In this document: in pieces, positions 15,060 to 25,585 of the stretch | Layout: each line of letters starts with the position of its first letter | Numbering within the stretch: the first letter of the stretch is position 1 | Assembly: GCA_020633235.1 (NCBI GenBank) | Contig: JACKEA010000009.1 | Coordinates: 62,001 to 126,000, forward strand | Length of the DNA: 64,000 bases | Source of the DNA: Polyangiaceae bacterium | GTDB lineage: Bacteria > Myxococcota_A > Polyangia > Polyangiales > Polyangiaceae | Reading direction: 5' to 3' | The notes under the pieces: generated by a model | What the model saw: only the letters and a program-made list of their open reading frames with translations | Databases searched by the model: none | What the model was told of the DNA's origin: nothing | Made by a program: the position numbers and the translations under genes

Positions 15060-15704
15060 ATGAACCCGCTCCGCTGGTCTCCCTCCGTCTCCCGCTGGTC
15101 CCGCCGTCTGGCCACGACCTTTGCGGCGGCCACTCTGACGCTGGCCACCTCCGGCCGCGCGGACATCTACAAGACGGTGGACAAGGACGGCGTGATCTCG
15201 TTCACGAACTCCCCATCCAAGGGCGGGAAGCTGGTGGCGAAGGATCGCCCGAAGGTGAGCGCGGTGATGCCGTCGGACAGCTCGCCGGAGCGCTTCACCC
15301 GCTACGACGTCCACATTCGCCACGCCGCCACCCTGTATCAAATCCCGGAAGAGCTGGTGCGCGCGGTGATCAAGGTGGAGAGCGACTACGACCCGCGCGC
15401 AGTGTCCCACGCGAACGCCCATGGCTTGATGCAGCTGGTGCCGGAGACCGCCGAGCGCATGATGGTGACGGACTCCTTCGACCCACGGCAGAACATCTTT
15501 GGCGGCGTGCGCTACCTGCGCGTGCTGGCCAACATGTTCAACGGCGATCTGGAGCTCACCATCGCCGCATACAACGCCGGTGAAAACGCCGTGATTCGCT
15601 ACGGCGGCATTCCGCCCTACGAAGAAACGCGGCAGTACGTGGCCAAGGTGCTCGCCTACTATCGTCACTACCGCACGGTCACGGCGATGTACGGCGCGCG
15701 CTAA
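15060..15704 (+). CDS. lytic transglycosylase with N-terminal DUF4124
   Basis: 214 aa from ATG 15060; the frame is open from 14991 but the later Met gives a proper export signal (R-R, then LATTFAAATLTLATSGRA). Residues ~35-60 (DIYKTVDKDGVISFTNSP) match DUF4124. The SLT domain follows: catalytic Glu107 in IKVESDYDPRAVS, then AHGLMQLVPETA, NIFGGVRYL and IAAYNAGENAV, the standard Slt70-type blocks. It cleaves the MurNAc-GlcNAc bond of peptidoglycan in the periplasm. Its stop overlaps the stop of the convergent WYL regulator by 4 bp. Confidence 0.9.
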   Translation: MNPLRWSPSVSRWSRRLATTFAAATLTLATSGRADIYKTVDKDGVISFTNSPSKGGKLVAKDRPKVSAVMPSDSSPERFTRYDVHIRHAATLYQIPEELVRAVIKVESDYDPRAVSHANAHGLMQLVPETAERMMVTDSFDPRQNIFGGVRYLRVLANMFNGDLELTIAAYNAGENAVIRYGGIPPYEETRQYVAKVLAYYRHYRTVTAMYGAR

Positions 15705-16762
15705 GGGCGGCGCTTCTTGCTGGTCTTCTTCTTGGCGGGGCTCTTGTCGTAGCCGGCGAGCGCTCCGGCGAGCTCGCCCTTCACGCGTTCCACGAGCTCC
15801 GGCGGTGACACCACGCGGGCGCGGGCGCCCCACTCGAGCACCCAGCTGGTGACCGGATTGAGGTTGCCCACGGTCATGGTCAAACGCACTCCGCCCCCGG
15901 CGATACCGGAGAGTTTCTGCGTGGCGTGGACCTTGCGCATGCGCACGTACTCCACCGCGCGGGCGTCGAAATCGATCACGACCTTGTGCTTTTCGCGGCC
16001 CTTCCAGATGCCGAATTCGCCCTGAAAGTAGTCCTCCACGTCGAAGCTCTCGGGCAGCTCGAAGCGCTGGGTATAGGAGCATTCGGTGTCGCGCATGCGG
16101 TCGAGGAGGAACGTGCGGATGTCGCCCTTGTCGACGTGTTGGGCCACGCAGTAGATGGAGTCTCGGTGCAGCACCATGGCGTAGGGGTGGATGGTGATGC
16201 GCTCCTCACTGGCCTTGCCCGCGCTGCGGTAGGAAAGCGTCAGGGGTCGGAGGTCCGACACGGCCTGGAACAGGTCGTCGAGCTCGTCGGTCTTCTCGCG
16301 GTAGTTCTTGGGAGCGTGGGGCAGGTACAAGAAGCGGTCCTCGAGCCGGGCGTCCGCGAGGCCGGCGTTCGGGCCGCGACCCGGTCGCTGGGCGAAGGCG
16401 AGGAGCTTGGTGATGGCGAGATCGATCTCGTCGAACAAGGCCGACCCTCGCATCGGCTCGAACAGCCGCCGCGCGGCCAGAATGGCGTACGCCTGCGTAC
16501 GTCGGAGCTCCACCTTGCGGGGGAGCTCACTGGCCCGGATGCGCCAGAGCAGCGGCCCGCCGCCCCGCACGGCCTTGCTCTCGAGGTTGTACTCGCGTTC
16601 GATCTCCTTGAGGTAGCGACGCAGCGTGCGCGGGCTCACGTCCAAGGAATCCGCGAGATCGTAAAGCGAGAGGCCACGCGGGTGCCGCGCCAAGAGCTCT
16701 TGGAGCATGTCGAGGCGTCGGTGCTGGGTGAAGCGTCCGCTCGGCCGTCCGACCTTCTTCAT
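15701..16762 (-). CDS. HTH + WYL-domain transcriptional regulator
   Basis: 353 aa. Residues ~15-75 form a winged helix-turn-helix of DeoR/HTH_11 type (LYDLADSLDVSPRTLRRYLKEIE). A linker with an arginine-rich helix follows, then a WYL domain (about 165-245; here the signature reads IYCVAQH near HRDSIYC) and a WCX C-terminal extension with WVLEWG. WYL domains sense nucleic acids or nucleotides, and such regulators often control stress or defence genes. SD AGGAGG is 8 nt before ATG 16762. Divergent from the giant Cys-rich operon, which makes that operon a candidate target. The C-terminal tail is Lys-rich. Confidence 0.88.
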   Translation of the reverse strand: MKKVGRPSGRFTQHRRLDMLQELLARHPRGLSLYDLADSLDVSPRTLRRYLKEIEREYNLESKAVRGGGPLLWRIRASELPRKVELRRTQAYAILAARRLFEPMRGSALFDEIDLAITKLLAFAQRPGRGPNAGLADARLEDRFLYLPHAPKNYREKTDELDDLFQAVSDLRPLTLSYRSAGKASEERITIHPYAMVLHRDSIYCVAQHVDKGDIRTFLLDRMRDTECSYTQRFELPESFDVEDYFQGEFGIWKGREKHKVVIDFDARAVEYVRMRKVHATQKLSGIAGGGVRLTMTVGNLNPVTSWVLEWGARARVVSPPELVERVKGELAGALAGYDKSPAKKKTSKKRRP

Positions 16763-16848
16763 GGGTCGAGCCTCCTAGATCGCGGGCCGCGCGTCGACAC
16801 CCGCCCTACGTGTGCGACAAGGTAGGTCTTTTCTCCGCTTCGTGAGTC

Positions 16849-16877
16849 TTGAGACCCCGGATGGAGGGGTGTACCTT
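16849..16877 (+). promoter_or_regulatory. sigma70-type promoter of the MopE-repeat operon
   Basis: TTGAGA at 16849-16854, a 17-bp spacer and TACCTT at 16872-16877, giving a predicted start near 16884 and a ~90-nt leader before ATG 16975. The same TTGAGA -35 occurs before the lipoprotein gene at 55507. Confidence 0.55.
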
Positions 16878-16974
16878 CGACAATGATCCCCTTCTTGTGT
16901 CGGGCGTCGCCGCGGGGATGCGGCGCACACGGCACGAACGTCTGCCTCAGCGGACACAGCGGACCGAGCGTGAC

Positions 16975-19900
16975 ATGAGCCGAAATCGCCAAAAGGTCTT
17001 CCGTCTTGCCTCCAAAGCTACGGCAGTACTGCTCGTGGGTGTTGCCGTCAGCGCGGCCCTCGCGCCCAGCATCGCCCGCGCTCAGGAGCCTCCGGCGTGC
17101 TTGTCGCAAGACCCCAAGGACTGGCCGTCTCCGTCGAAGCCCTACTTCATGATCGCCTTCGACACGTCGGGCTCGATGACCAGCACGGTGTCGACCACCA
17201 ACTCTTGCGGATACCCCAACAATCGCATCGGCCATGGACGCTGTGCGCTCAAGAACACCGTGCAGGCTTTCGCGGGCGAGGTGAACTTCGGCCTCGCCAC
17301 CTTTGCTTGGCGCAACGAATGCACCGGCGCAGCGAACCCCAACGACTGCCCGAGCAGCGGTACCTGCAGCGCCGTCTACGCGCCGGGGACCAACAACTTC
17401 TGCGGACCTTGGCTGAACGAGCCGACGCTCTCCCAGAACGTGCACTCCGGCGGTCACGTCGTGGTCCCCATGCTGCAAGATCACTATTGGTCGCTGCCGC
17501 AAGACCCGACCAACGTCGGAACCATCCTGCAGATGGCCGACAACTCCTGCGGAACCAACAACGGCGTCAACAACGGCAACGGAACCTGGAACGGTGAGCT
17601 CGGTGCCAACTCGAACACGCCCCTCGGCGGCGTCTTGTTCGACATGCATCGCTACTTCTCCGGGACCTATACCGACAAGTGGTCCTCCACCACGCTGGCG
17701 AGCCCGATCGGAACGCTGGCGCAGGGCGAGCGCTCCTGCCGTTCGCTGAACATCATCCTGATCACGGACGGCGACGAGACCTGCGATTCGGGCGTCAATC
17801 CCACGCCTATCGCGGGCGGCTGCCGCGCTGGCTTCGGCTCCTACCTGAACAATTCCGGGGAGCGACTGGCGACTTACGAGGCCGACCGCCTCTACACGCA
17901 GGGCATCACCTTCGGTGGGCAAAACTTCAAGGTCCGCACCCACGTCATCGCGTTCGCCGGTGCGGACTTGGTCGCGGCCGGGCACATCGCCAGCTGCGGC
18001 GGAACGGGCAGCGCTTACTCCACGGCGAACGAAGCGCAGCTGTCCCAGGCCCTGTCGAACATCATCTCCAGCGCCATCAAGCCGGAGACCTGTGACAACA
18101 CCGACAACAACTGCAACGGCTGCACGGACGAAGGCTACAAGCACTACTGCAACATCAAGCCGTCTGGCCAGTGCTGCGCTTGGAGCAACCAGACTCAGCG
18201 CACCACCTGTCTGAACAACTACCAGGGCTCGATCACTCCCGGCAATCCGACCGGTGACTTGACGCTCTTGCCTTGCACCACCGCCACGCAACAGACCCAG
18301 CCGCAGAACTGGCTCTGCTACGACCCGAAGGAGCTGTGCGACAACAGCGACAACAACTGTAACGGCAGCACCGACGAAGGCTTCAACAAGTGCGGCAGCC
18401 CCGCTCACTGCCCCCAGGCCGAGACTTGCAACGGCCAGGACGACGACTGCGACGCCATCATCGACAACTCGAGCGGCAGCGGCGTGCCCTACAGCGCCTG
18501 CCCGAACAACTGCCAGCCCAGCGCCGAGATCTGCGACGGTTGCGACAACGACTGCGACGGCGTGGCGGACAACGGGGTGGCGGACATCGACTGCGGATTC
18601 TCACCGCCGACCAACTGCGCCGGCAAGCGCGTGTGCCTGAGCAAGGGCGTGAGCGTCCCGGTGGGTGGCTGCGTCGGTAGCGGCGTGCCCAAGGGTTTCG
18701 GCACCTGCAACAACTCCCCGCAGGCGGAAATCTGCGACGGCCAGGACAACAACTGCAACGGCACCGTGGACGAAGGCATCGCCCCCACGGAGTGCGAGAT
18801 CCCCGGCCAGCCCGGCCTCGTGTACCAGGACGCCGCCCACCCCAACAGCCAGTGCCTCAAGGGCCTCAAGCCCTGCAACGGTACCTGCAGCGGCTGGGTG
18901 GGCCCCACGCCCGAGGTCTGCGACGGCATCGACAACGACTGCAACGGGGTGGTGGACGACAACGTTCCCGGCGTGGGCAACGTGTGCGGTACCTCCACCG
19001 GCCAGTGCCAGAAGGGCACCACCGCTTGCGTCGGTGGCGTGCTGGTGTGCCAGGGCGGCGTGCAGCCACAGCCGGAAACCTGCAACGGCCTCGACGACAA
19101 CTGCGACGGCACGGCGGACAACGCGCCGCTGACGGATCAGCCGAGCACCCCCGGCTGCTGGCAGAACAGCGGCAACTGCTGCCAGCACCAGAACCTGCAC
19201 TGGTGCCCGCCCGCGGGGGCGACCTGCAACGGCGTGGGCAGCCTGAGCACGCCCTGCCAGACGGGCTCGCTGGTGTGCGATGGCGCCAACGGCTGGAAGT
19301 GCCAAGGCGGCAAGCTGCCCACCCCCGAGGTGTGCGACGGCGTGGACAACAACTGCAACGGCACCAAGGACGACGGCCTGGGCTCCCCGATCGGAGACTC
19401 CTGCGGAATCAACGTGGGCGAGTGCACCACCGGCGTGAACATCTGTGACAACGGCGTCATCAAGTGCAATGGCAAGGGAGGGACGCCGGAGATCTGCGAC
19501 GGCAAGGACAACGACTGCGATGGCACCATCGACAATGGCCTGCCCATCGGTGGTTCTTGCACGCCGACCTACGACACCAACCTGTACCCCGGGGATCGCA
19601 CCAAGGGCGAATGCAGCCCTGGCGTGAATCAGTGCGACCCGAACAATCCCACGGTGCCCGTCTGCGTGGGCGGCCAAGGTCCCCAGCCGGAGGTGTGCGA
19701 TGGCAAGGACAACGACTGCGACGGGCTGATCGACGAGCCCGGCCCGGCGCCGGATGGCATCGACGGAACCACCAATCCGTTGGATCCCAACCAGAAGATC
19801 GGCGACGCCTGCGGCACCGACGAGGGCGAGTGCAAGAAGGGCAAGCTCTCGTGTGACAAGGGCAAGTTCGTGTGCACCGGCGGCGTGGGGCCGCAACCCG

Positions 19901-21072
19901 AAGCGTGTGACTGCCTCGACAACGACTGCAACGGCAAGATCGACGACGAGGCCACCATCGATGGCGGTGCCGCGCAGAACCTGTGCAGCCCGGGCAAGAC
20001 GTGTGTGGAGGTGCAGGCGGGATTGTGCCAGTGCGCGAGCCCCTGCGGCTCCGGCGAGTTCCCCTGCCCCACAGGCAGCGACTGCAAGACCGTCAACAAG
20101 AGCGGCACGACTCAGACTGCCGGCAACTTCTGCGTCAGCGACAACTGCGGAGACTGCTCCACCAAGACGGTGAAGGACTCGAGCACCGGTGAGGTCTTGT
20201 GCGGTCCGGGCGGCGGCGTGCCCCTGTGCGTGTGCAAGGGCAACAGCTGCAAGGACCCGTGCGACGGCATTACCTGCCCGACCGGCCAAGAGTGCGCCAA
20301 GCAGGGCGCCGCAGCAGGCACCTGCCAGCCGGTGGGCAATTGCTACTTCTTCGGCTGCGATCCCGGCAAGCTGTGCAACGGCGGGGTGTGCGTCGACGAC
20401 CCCTGCGACCCGAACACGTGCCAGGCGGGCGAAGTGTGCAAACCCAACGCCACCTTCGATGAACCGCGTTGCGTGGGTAGCTGCGCGGGCGTGACCTGCA
20501 GCGCGGGTCAGGAGTGCGTGGAGGGCCAGTGCACGGACACCGGTTGCGGCACGGACTGCGCCAACGGCGAGGTGTGCCAACCCGATGGCGACGGTGGCTT
20601 CTCCTGCGGTCCCAGCAAGTGCGTGACCGAAGGTGGGCTGCCTTGCTCGAACGGCGCCTACTGTGACCCGACGACGGGCCAGTGCGGCAACGACCCCTGC
20701 GAGGGCGTGGTTTGCCCGAGCGGCCAGGTGTGCGCCGAAGGCGAGTGCGATTGGGCGCCGGAAGCAGGCACCGGTGGCAGCAGCGGCACCGGCGGCGGTG
20801 GCAGCGGCGGGACCGGTGGCAAGGACGGCGGTGCGGGCGGCTCCACCGGCACCGGCGGCACTGGCGGCGGCACCACCAAGCCGACGAACGAAGAGCCGCA
20901 GGGCGTGTGGGGCTTGGCCACGGGTGGTGGCGGCTGTGCTTGCCGTACCTCCGGTTCCGAGCGGCGCGTTCCGGCCGCACCCATCGCTCTGGTCGGCGTC
21001 GCGCTCTCCGCCATGGCCTTGAGACGCCGCAGAAGGCGGCACACCAAGGCCAGCGAAGGAGCTTCGAAATGA
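16975..21072 (+). CDS. giant surface protein: VWA + MopE metal-binding repeats + MYXO-CTERM anchor
   Basis: 1365 aa from ATG 16975, chosen because it begins a classical signal peptide (AVLLVGVAVSAALAPSIARAQ); upstream in-frame Mets give no signal. A VWA-like domain follows with a MIDAS DTSGS at 63-67 and a later ITDGDETC. Next come about 11 repeats of the MopE motif (E-x-C-D/N-G-x-D-N/D-N/D-C-D/N-G-x-x-D-D/E/N), then EGF-like Cys clusters, a Gly/Ser/Thr linker near residues 1265-1300 and a MYXO-CTERM-like end: GGGGCAC, a hydrophobic segment and RRRRRR. Predicted to be exported and sorted or anchored at the cell surface. MopE repeats are associated with metal (copper or calcium) binding. Stop overlaps the next start (ATGA). 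Confidence 0.85.
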   Translation: MSRNRQKVFRLASKATAVLLVGVAVSAALAPSIARAQEPPACLSQDPKDWPSPSKPYFMIAFDTSGSMTSTVSTTNSCGYPNNRIGHGRCALKNTVQAFAGEVNFGLATFAWRNECTGAANPNDCPSSGTCSAVYAPGTNNFCGPWLNEPTLSQNVHSGGHVVVPMLQDHYWSLPQDPTNVGTILQMADNSCGTNNGVNNGNGTWNGELGANSNTPLGGVLFDMHRYFSGTYTDKWSSTTLASPIGTLAQGERSCRSLNIILITDGDETCDSGVNPTPIAGGCRAGFGSYLNNSGERLATYEADRLYTQGITFGGQNFKVRTHVIAFAGADLVAAGHIASCGGTGSAYSTANEAQLSQALSNIISSAIKPETCDNTDNNCNGCTDEGYKHYCNIKPSGQCCAWSNQTQRTTCLNNYQGSITPGNPTGDLTLLPCTTATQQTQPQNWLCYDPKELCDNSDNNCNGSTDEGFNKCGSPAHCPQAETCNGQDDDCDAIIDNSSGSGVPYSACPNNCQPSAEICDGCDNDCDGVADNGVADIDCGFSPPTNCAGKRVCLSKGVSVPVGGCVGSGVPKGFGTCNNSPQAEICDGQDNNCNGTVDEGIAPTECEIPGQPGLVYQDAAHPNSQCLKGLKPCNGTCSGWVGPTPEVCDGIDNDCNGVVDDNVPGVGNVCGTSTGQCQKGTTACVGGVLVCQGGVQPQPETCNGLDDNCDGTADNAPLTDQPSTPGCWQNSGNCCQHQNLHWCPPAGATCNGVGSLSTPCQTGSLVCDGANGWKCQGGKLPTPEVCDGVDNNCNGTKDDGLGSPIGDSCGINVGECTTGVNICDNGVIKCNGKGGTPEICDGKDNDCDGTIDNGLPIGGSCTPTYDTNLYPGDRTKGECSPGVNQCDPNNPTVPVCVGGQGPQPEVCDGKDNDCDGLIDEPGPAPDGIDGTTNPLDPNQKIGDACGTDEGECKKGKLSCDKGKFVCTGGVGPQPEACDCLDNDCNGKIDDEATIDGGAAQNLCSPGKTCVEVQAGLCQCASPCGSGEFPCPTGSDCKTVNKSGTTQTAGNFCVSDNCGDCSTKTVKDSSTGEVLCGPGGGVPLCVCKGNSCKDPCDGITCPTGQECAKQGAAAGTCQPVGNCYFFGCDPGKLCNGGVCVDDPCDPNTCQAGEVCKPNATFDEPRCVGSCAGVTCSAGQECVEGQCTDTGCGTDCANGEVCQPDGDGGFSCGPSKCVTEGGLPCSNGAYCDPTTGQCGNDPCEGVVCPSGQVCAEGECDWAPEAGTGGSSGTGGGGSGGTGGKDGGAGGSTGTGGTGGGTTKPTNEEPQGVWGLATGGGGCACRTSGSERRVPAAPIALVGVALSAMALRRRRRRHTKASEGASK

Positions 21073-24000
21073 AGCGTCTGGCGTTTGCTCTCTTGTCCAG
21101 TGCGTTGCTGGGACTGGTCGGCGCCTCGGGCTGCACCACGTCGAGCTTCTGCTTCGACGACTGCGGTGATCAGGACGGCGGAGGCGGCACCAGCGGCAGC
21201 AACTTCGACGGCGGCGGTGGCAACGGCGGGCTCATCGACGCCGGCGGCGACGGCGGCACCGGCAACGTCATCAACGTCGATGGCGGAGATGGCGGCGGCT
21301 GCAAGACCACCAACAATGGCGTCGAGATCTGCGACGGGCTGGACAACGACTGCAACGGCAAGGTCGACGAGAACGCCGACTTCACCAGCACCCAGACTTG
21401 CGGCACTTGCGACAACAACTGCGCAGCGCCGCCCCACGTCATCAACCCCACCTGCGTTCCGCCGGCCAAGTTGGACGGCAAGACCCCCGGCACCTGCAAG
21501 TACGAAAAGTGCGAGCAAGATTGGTACGAGATCAATGGGGACCCCAAGGACGGCTGCGAATACAACTGCCCCTGGAACCCCAACGGCACCAACACCACCG
21601 ACCCGGGCGGGGTGGACGGCTGCGGCAAGGATGACGACTGCGACGGCACCGTCGACGAAGACCTGAACACCTGCGACGACACGGAAAACTGCGGCAAGTG
21701 CGGTCTCAAGTGCGTGGTTCCCAACGGCACGCCGAAGTGCACCACCAGCGCACCGACGGGCACCCAGTGCACCACCGCGAACACCAAGTGCGAAATTGCC
21801 CAGTGCGACGCGGGCTACTACGACAACAACAAGTCCCCGGACGACGGCTGCGAGTACAAGTGCCCCGTCGCCACCCCCGGTCCGGAGATCTGTGACGGCA
21901 TCGACAACGACTGCGATGGCAAGATCGACAACGCCGACTCGGATCTCGAAACCCAGGACCCGGACGTGGGCGACAGCTGCTTCGGCGGCACCCAGGGCCT
22001 GTGCATCTCTTCCGCCCACCAGGGGCTGAAGAAGTGCATCGGCGGTCAGATCACCTGTTGTGACCCCGATTCCAACACCATCAACAGCACCAATCCGAAC
22101 CTGCCGCCCACGGGCGTTCGCAACGGCGTGTGCGACGCCCCCACCGGCAACCAGGTGCTCAAGCCCGGCGACGTCCAAGAGACGTGCAACAACATCGACG
22201 ACGACTGCGACGGCACGCCGGACGACAGCCCCATCGACGAGGGCGGAACCTGCGGCGTCTCCGTGGGCAACTGCCAGACGGGCACGGAGCAATGCCAGAG
22301 CGGCGCGCTGGTGTGCGTGGGCAAGGTGGACCCGACCACTGACATCTGCAACGGCCAAGACGACGACTGCGACGGCGTGATCGACGGCGTGATCGGGAGC
22401 GGTACCCCGCAGAGCTGCACCCAGGACTCGCAGTGCAGCGGCGGCAAGCTGTGCCTGCCCCGCAGCGGCCCCTCCGACAAGGTGTGCGCCACCCCGCCGG
22501 GCGACGCGATGGGCGACTGTAACGTCCCCACCCCGCCCCCGCCGGGCGTGTCCCAGCCGTGCAAGAAGGGCACGCTCTCCTGTGTGGGCGGCGTGAAGAG
22601 CTGCATCGGATCCATCGGCCCCACCTCCACCAGCGACAAGTGCGGCGAGGACTCCAACTGCGACGGCGTGCTCAACGGTCAGCCGGATCTGCAGAACGAC
22701 GTGAAGAACTGCGGCTCCTGTGGCAACGACTGCACCCAGCTGTCGCCCAACGGCCACGGCGTGTGGGCGTGCCAGAGCGGCGCCTGCGTCCGCACCGGTT
22801 GTGAGGCGAACTTCATCAACTGCGACGGCAACAACAACGACTGCGAGAAGTTCTGCAGCTTCGTCTCCGCCAACGAGCAGTGCAACGGCATCGACGACAA
22901 CTGCAACTGCCAGGTGGACGAGAACATCACCAACAAGCCGAGCCCGGTGCAGGTGTGCGGCGTCTCCCCCGCGGCCACGGACAGCGGCTGCACCAGCGGC
23001 GTGAACGTGGCGTGCACCTCCGGCAGCTGGAACTGCACGTTCCCGAGTGGGTACTGCACCGGCACCAAGCCGGACTACTGCACGGCCACCGTGGACACTT
23101 GCGACAGCAAGGACAACAACTGCAACGGCGCCGTTGACGAGAACTTCAAGCCCCCGGTCTTGAACCAGGGCTACGTGGGCCAGCCCTGCGCCAGCGACGA
23201 CGGTCTGCCGCCGCCGGGCCATGGCGCGTGCAAGGGCGTGGGTACCTACCAGTGCGCCACCGCGAGCTCCACGGCGTGCAACGCCGTAAAGGACAACAGC
23301 AAGGTATCCGCCGAGCTGTGCGACAACGTCGACAACGACTGCGACGGCGTGGTGGACGAGTCCTATCAGGCGAAGGGCACCAACACGACGTACTGGGTCA
23401 AGCCCGCCGTCACTCGCCTGGCTTCGAACCTCTGGGTCTACCAGTACGAGGCCAGCCGACCGGGCGCCACCAACGTGGACCCGGGCAGCGGCAACGGCTA
23501 CCACACATCGGCACCCACGGGCGTACCGCTGGATCAAACGCAGTCGTGCTCCGTGGCGGGCGTGGTGCCCTGGTTCAACGTGACGCCGGTGGAAGCCGCG
23601 CAGACCTGCGCTGCTCGCGGCGGCCGGCTGTGCACCACCGCGGACTGGCAGACCGCGTGCCACGCGACGGCGAACTGCAAGTACGGCTACAACCCGCGCA
23701 CCGGCGCCTGCAACCAGCCGGGCACCTACACGGGAACGGCAACGCGCGTGTGCAACATCGGACCCTTCGACTTCGACGGGAACGCGAGCAACGGCATCAC
23801 GGATGGGCTCTTGCCCACGGCGTCCGGCGCCCTGGCCAACTGCTGGGCGGACTGGAGCGGTCTGCAGAGCAACAGCGCCGCCCAGAACAACATCCGGGAC
23901 ATCATGGGCAACCTGCGGGAAATCACCTACAACCCGCCGCCCATCAGCCCCAACGGCTGCAACCAGTCGGCCTCCAACAGCACCTGTCTCTTCACCCTCA

Positions 24001-24128
24001 TGGGTGGCGCCTTCAACACCCAGGCGGAAGATGGCGCCAGCTGCGACTTCACCTTCTTCACGGTGGATGCGCAGTACAAGCTGTTCGACGTCGGCTACCG
24101 CTGCTGCTTCGACCAGAATCCGAGCTGA
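21069..24128 (+). CDS. lipoprotein with MopE repeats and C-terminal formylglycine-enzyme-like domain
   Basis: 1019 aa from ATG 21069, overlapping the preceding stop by 4 bp; the long open frame upstream is an antiframe of the neighbouring gene. Lipobox LVGASGC puts the acylated Cys at residue 22. A Gly/Asp-rich linker is followed by about eight MopE-type repeats (EICDGLDNDCNGKVDE type) interspersed with other Cys pairs. Residues ~775-1015 resemble an FGE-sulfatase/SUMF1 domain: a YEASRP start, AAQTCAARGGRLCTTADWQTAC, DIMGNLREITYN, FTLMGGAFN and VGYRCCF. Catalytic competence is doubtful since SUMF1-like ends often serve only as binding folds. Both proteins of the operon carry the same repeat type, so they probably work together at the envelope. 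Confidence 0.85.
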   Translation: MKRLAFALLSSALLGLVGASGCTTSSFCFDDCGDQDGGGGTSGSNFDGGGGNGGLIDAGGDGGTGNVINVDGGDGGGCKTTNNGVEICDGLDNDCNGKVDENADFTSTQTCGTCDNNCAAPPHVINPTCVPPAKLDGKTPGTCKYEKCEQDWYEINGDPKDGCEYNCPWNPNGTNTTDPGGVDGCGKDDDCDGTVDEDLNTCDDTENCGKCGLKCVVPNGTPKCTTSAPTGTQCTTANTKCEIAQCDAGYYDNNKSPDDGCEYKCPVATPGPEICDGIDNDCDGKIDNADSDLETQDPDVGDSCFGGTQGLCISSAHQGLKKCIGGQITCCDPDSNTINSTNPNLPPTGVRNGVCDAPTGNQVLKPGDVQETCNNIDDDCDGTPDDSPIDEGGTCGVSVGNCQTGTEQCQSGALVCVGKVDPTTDICNGQDDDCDGVIDGVIGSGTPQSCTQDSQCSGGKLCLPRSGPSDKVCATPPGDAMGDCNVPTPPPPGVSQPCKKGTLSCVGGVKSCIGSIGPTSTSDKCGEDSNCDGVLNGQPDLQNDVKNCGSCGNDCTQLSPNGHGVWACQSGACVRTGCEANFINCDGNNNDCEKFCSFVSANEQCNGIDDNCNCQVDENITNKPSPVQVCGVSPAATDSGCTSGVNVACTSGSWNCTFPSGYCTGTKPDYCTATVDTCDSKDNNCNGAVDENFKPPVLNQGYVGQPCASDDGLPPPGHGACKGVGTYQCATASSTACNAVKDNSKVSAELCDNVDNDCDGVVDESYQAKGTNTTYWVKPAVTRLASNLWVYQYEASRPGATNVDPGSGNGYHTSAPTGVPLDQTQSCSVAGVVPWFNVTPVEAAQTCAARGGRLCTTADWQTACHATANCKYGYNPRTGACNQPGTYTGTATRVCNIGPFDFDGNASNGITDGLLPTASGALANCWADWSGLQSNSAAQNNIRDIMGNLREITYNPPPISPNGCNQSASNSTCLFTLMGGAFNTQAEDGASCDFTFFTVDAQYKLFDVGYRCCFDQNPS

Positions 24129-24154
24129 GGGCCCGTCGGGTTTTGGCCTTTCGC

Positions 24155-24180
24155 GCGACGGAGCCGCTATGCTCCGTCGC
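24155..24180. promoter_or_regulatory. perfect palindrome over the -10 box of the thymidine phosphorylase gene
   Basis: GCGACGGAGC (24155-24164) and GCTCCGTCGC (24171-24180) form a 10-bp dyad with a 6-nt centre. The -10-like TATGCT (24168-24173) lies at its centre and right arm, and ATG 24182 follows one base later. It could be an operator, a terminator of the upstream operon, or both. Confidence 0.55.
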
Positions 24181-24181
24181 C

Positions 24182-25498
<1,317 letters not shown>

Positions 25499-25499
25499 A

Positions 25500-25555
25500 T
25501 TTTGTCGGTGCGCCGCGGAAGCGGCGCGGTGTGCCCGCGCCGGGCCAACAAAACC
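25500..25555. repeat. dispersed motif as compact inverted repeat
   Basis: Left arm 25500-25520 (TTTTGTCGGTGCGCCGCGG) and right arm 25537-25555, whose reverse complement reads GGTTTTGTTGGCCCGGCGC; they can form a ~17-bp imperfect stem. Begins 2 bp after the phosphorylase stop codon, so it may also serve as its terminator. Confidence 0.65.
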
Positions 25556-25585
25556 ATGGCCTGCTATGGTCGCACTTCGACCTAG

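Noticed and set aside
18601..21042. 813-aa minus-strand ORF opposite the VWA/MopE gene
   Set aside because: Shadow of the repetitive Cys/Asp/Gly-coding strand; low-complexity Ala/Val/His product, no start signal.
20682..21068. Upstream extension of the FGE-like lipoprotein frame
   Set aside because: The frame is open, but a signal peptide with lipobox starts at 21069 and the extension overlaps the preceding gene out of frame.
20658..23663. 1001-aa minus-strand ORF
   Set aside because: Antisense of the two MopE-repeat genes; same artefact of GC3-rich repeats.
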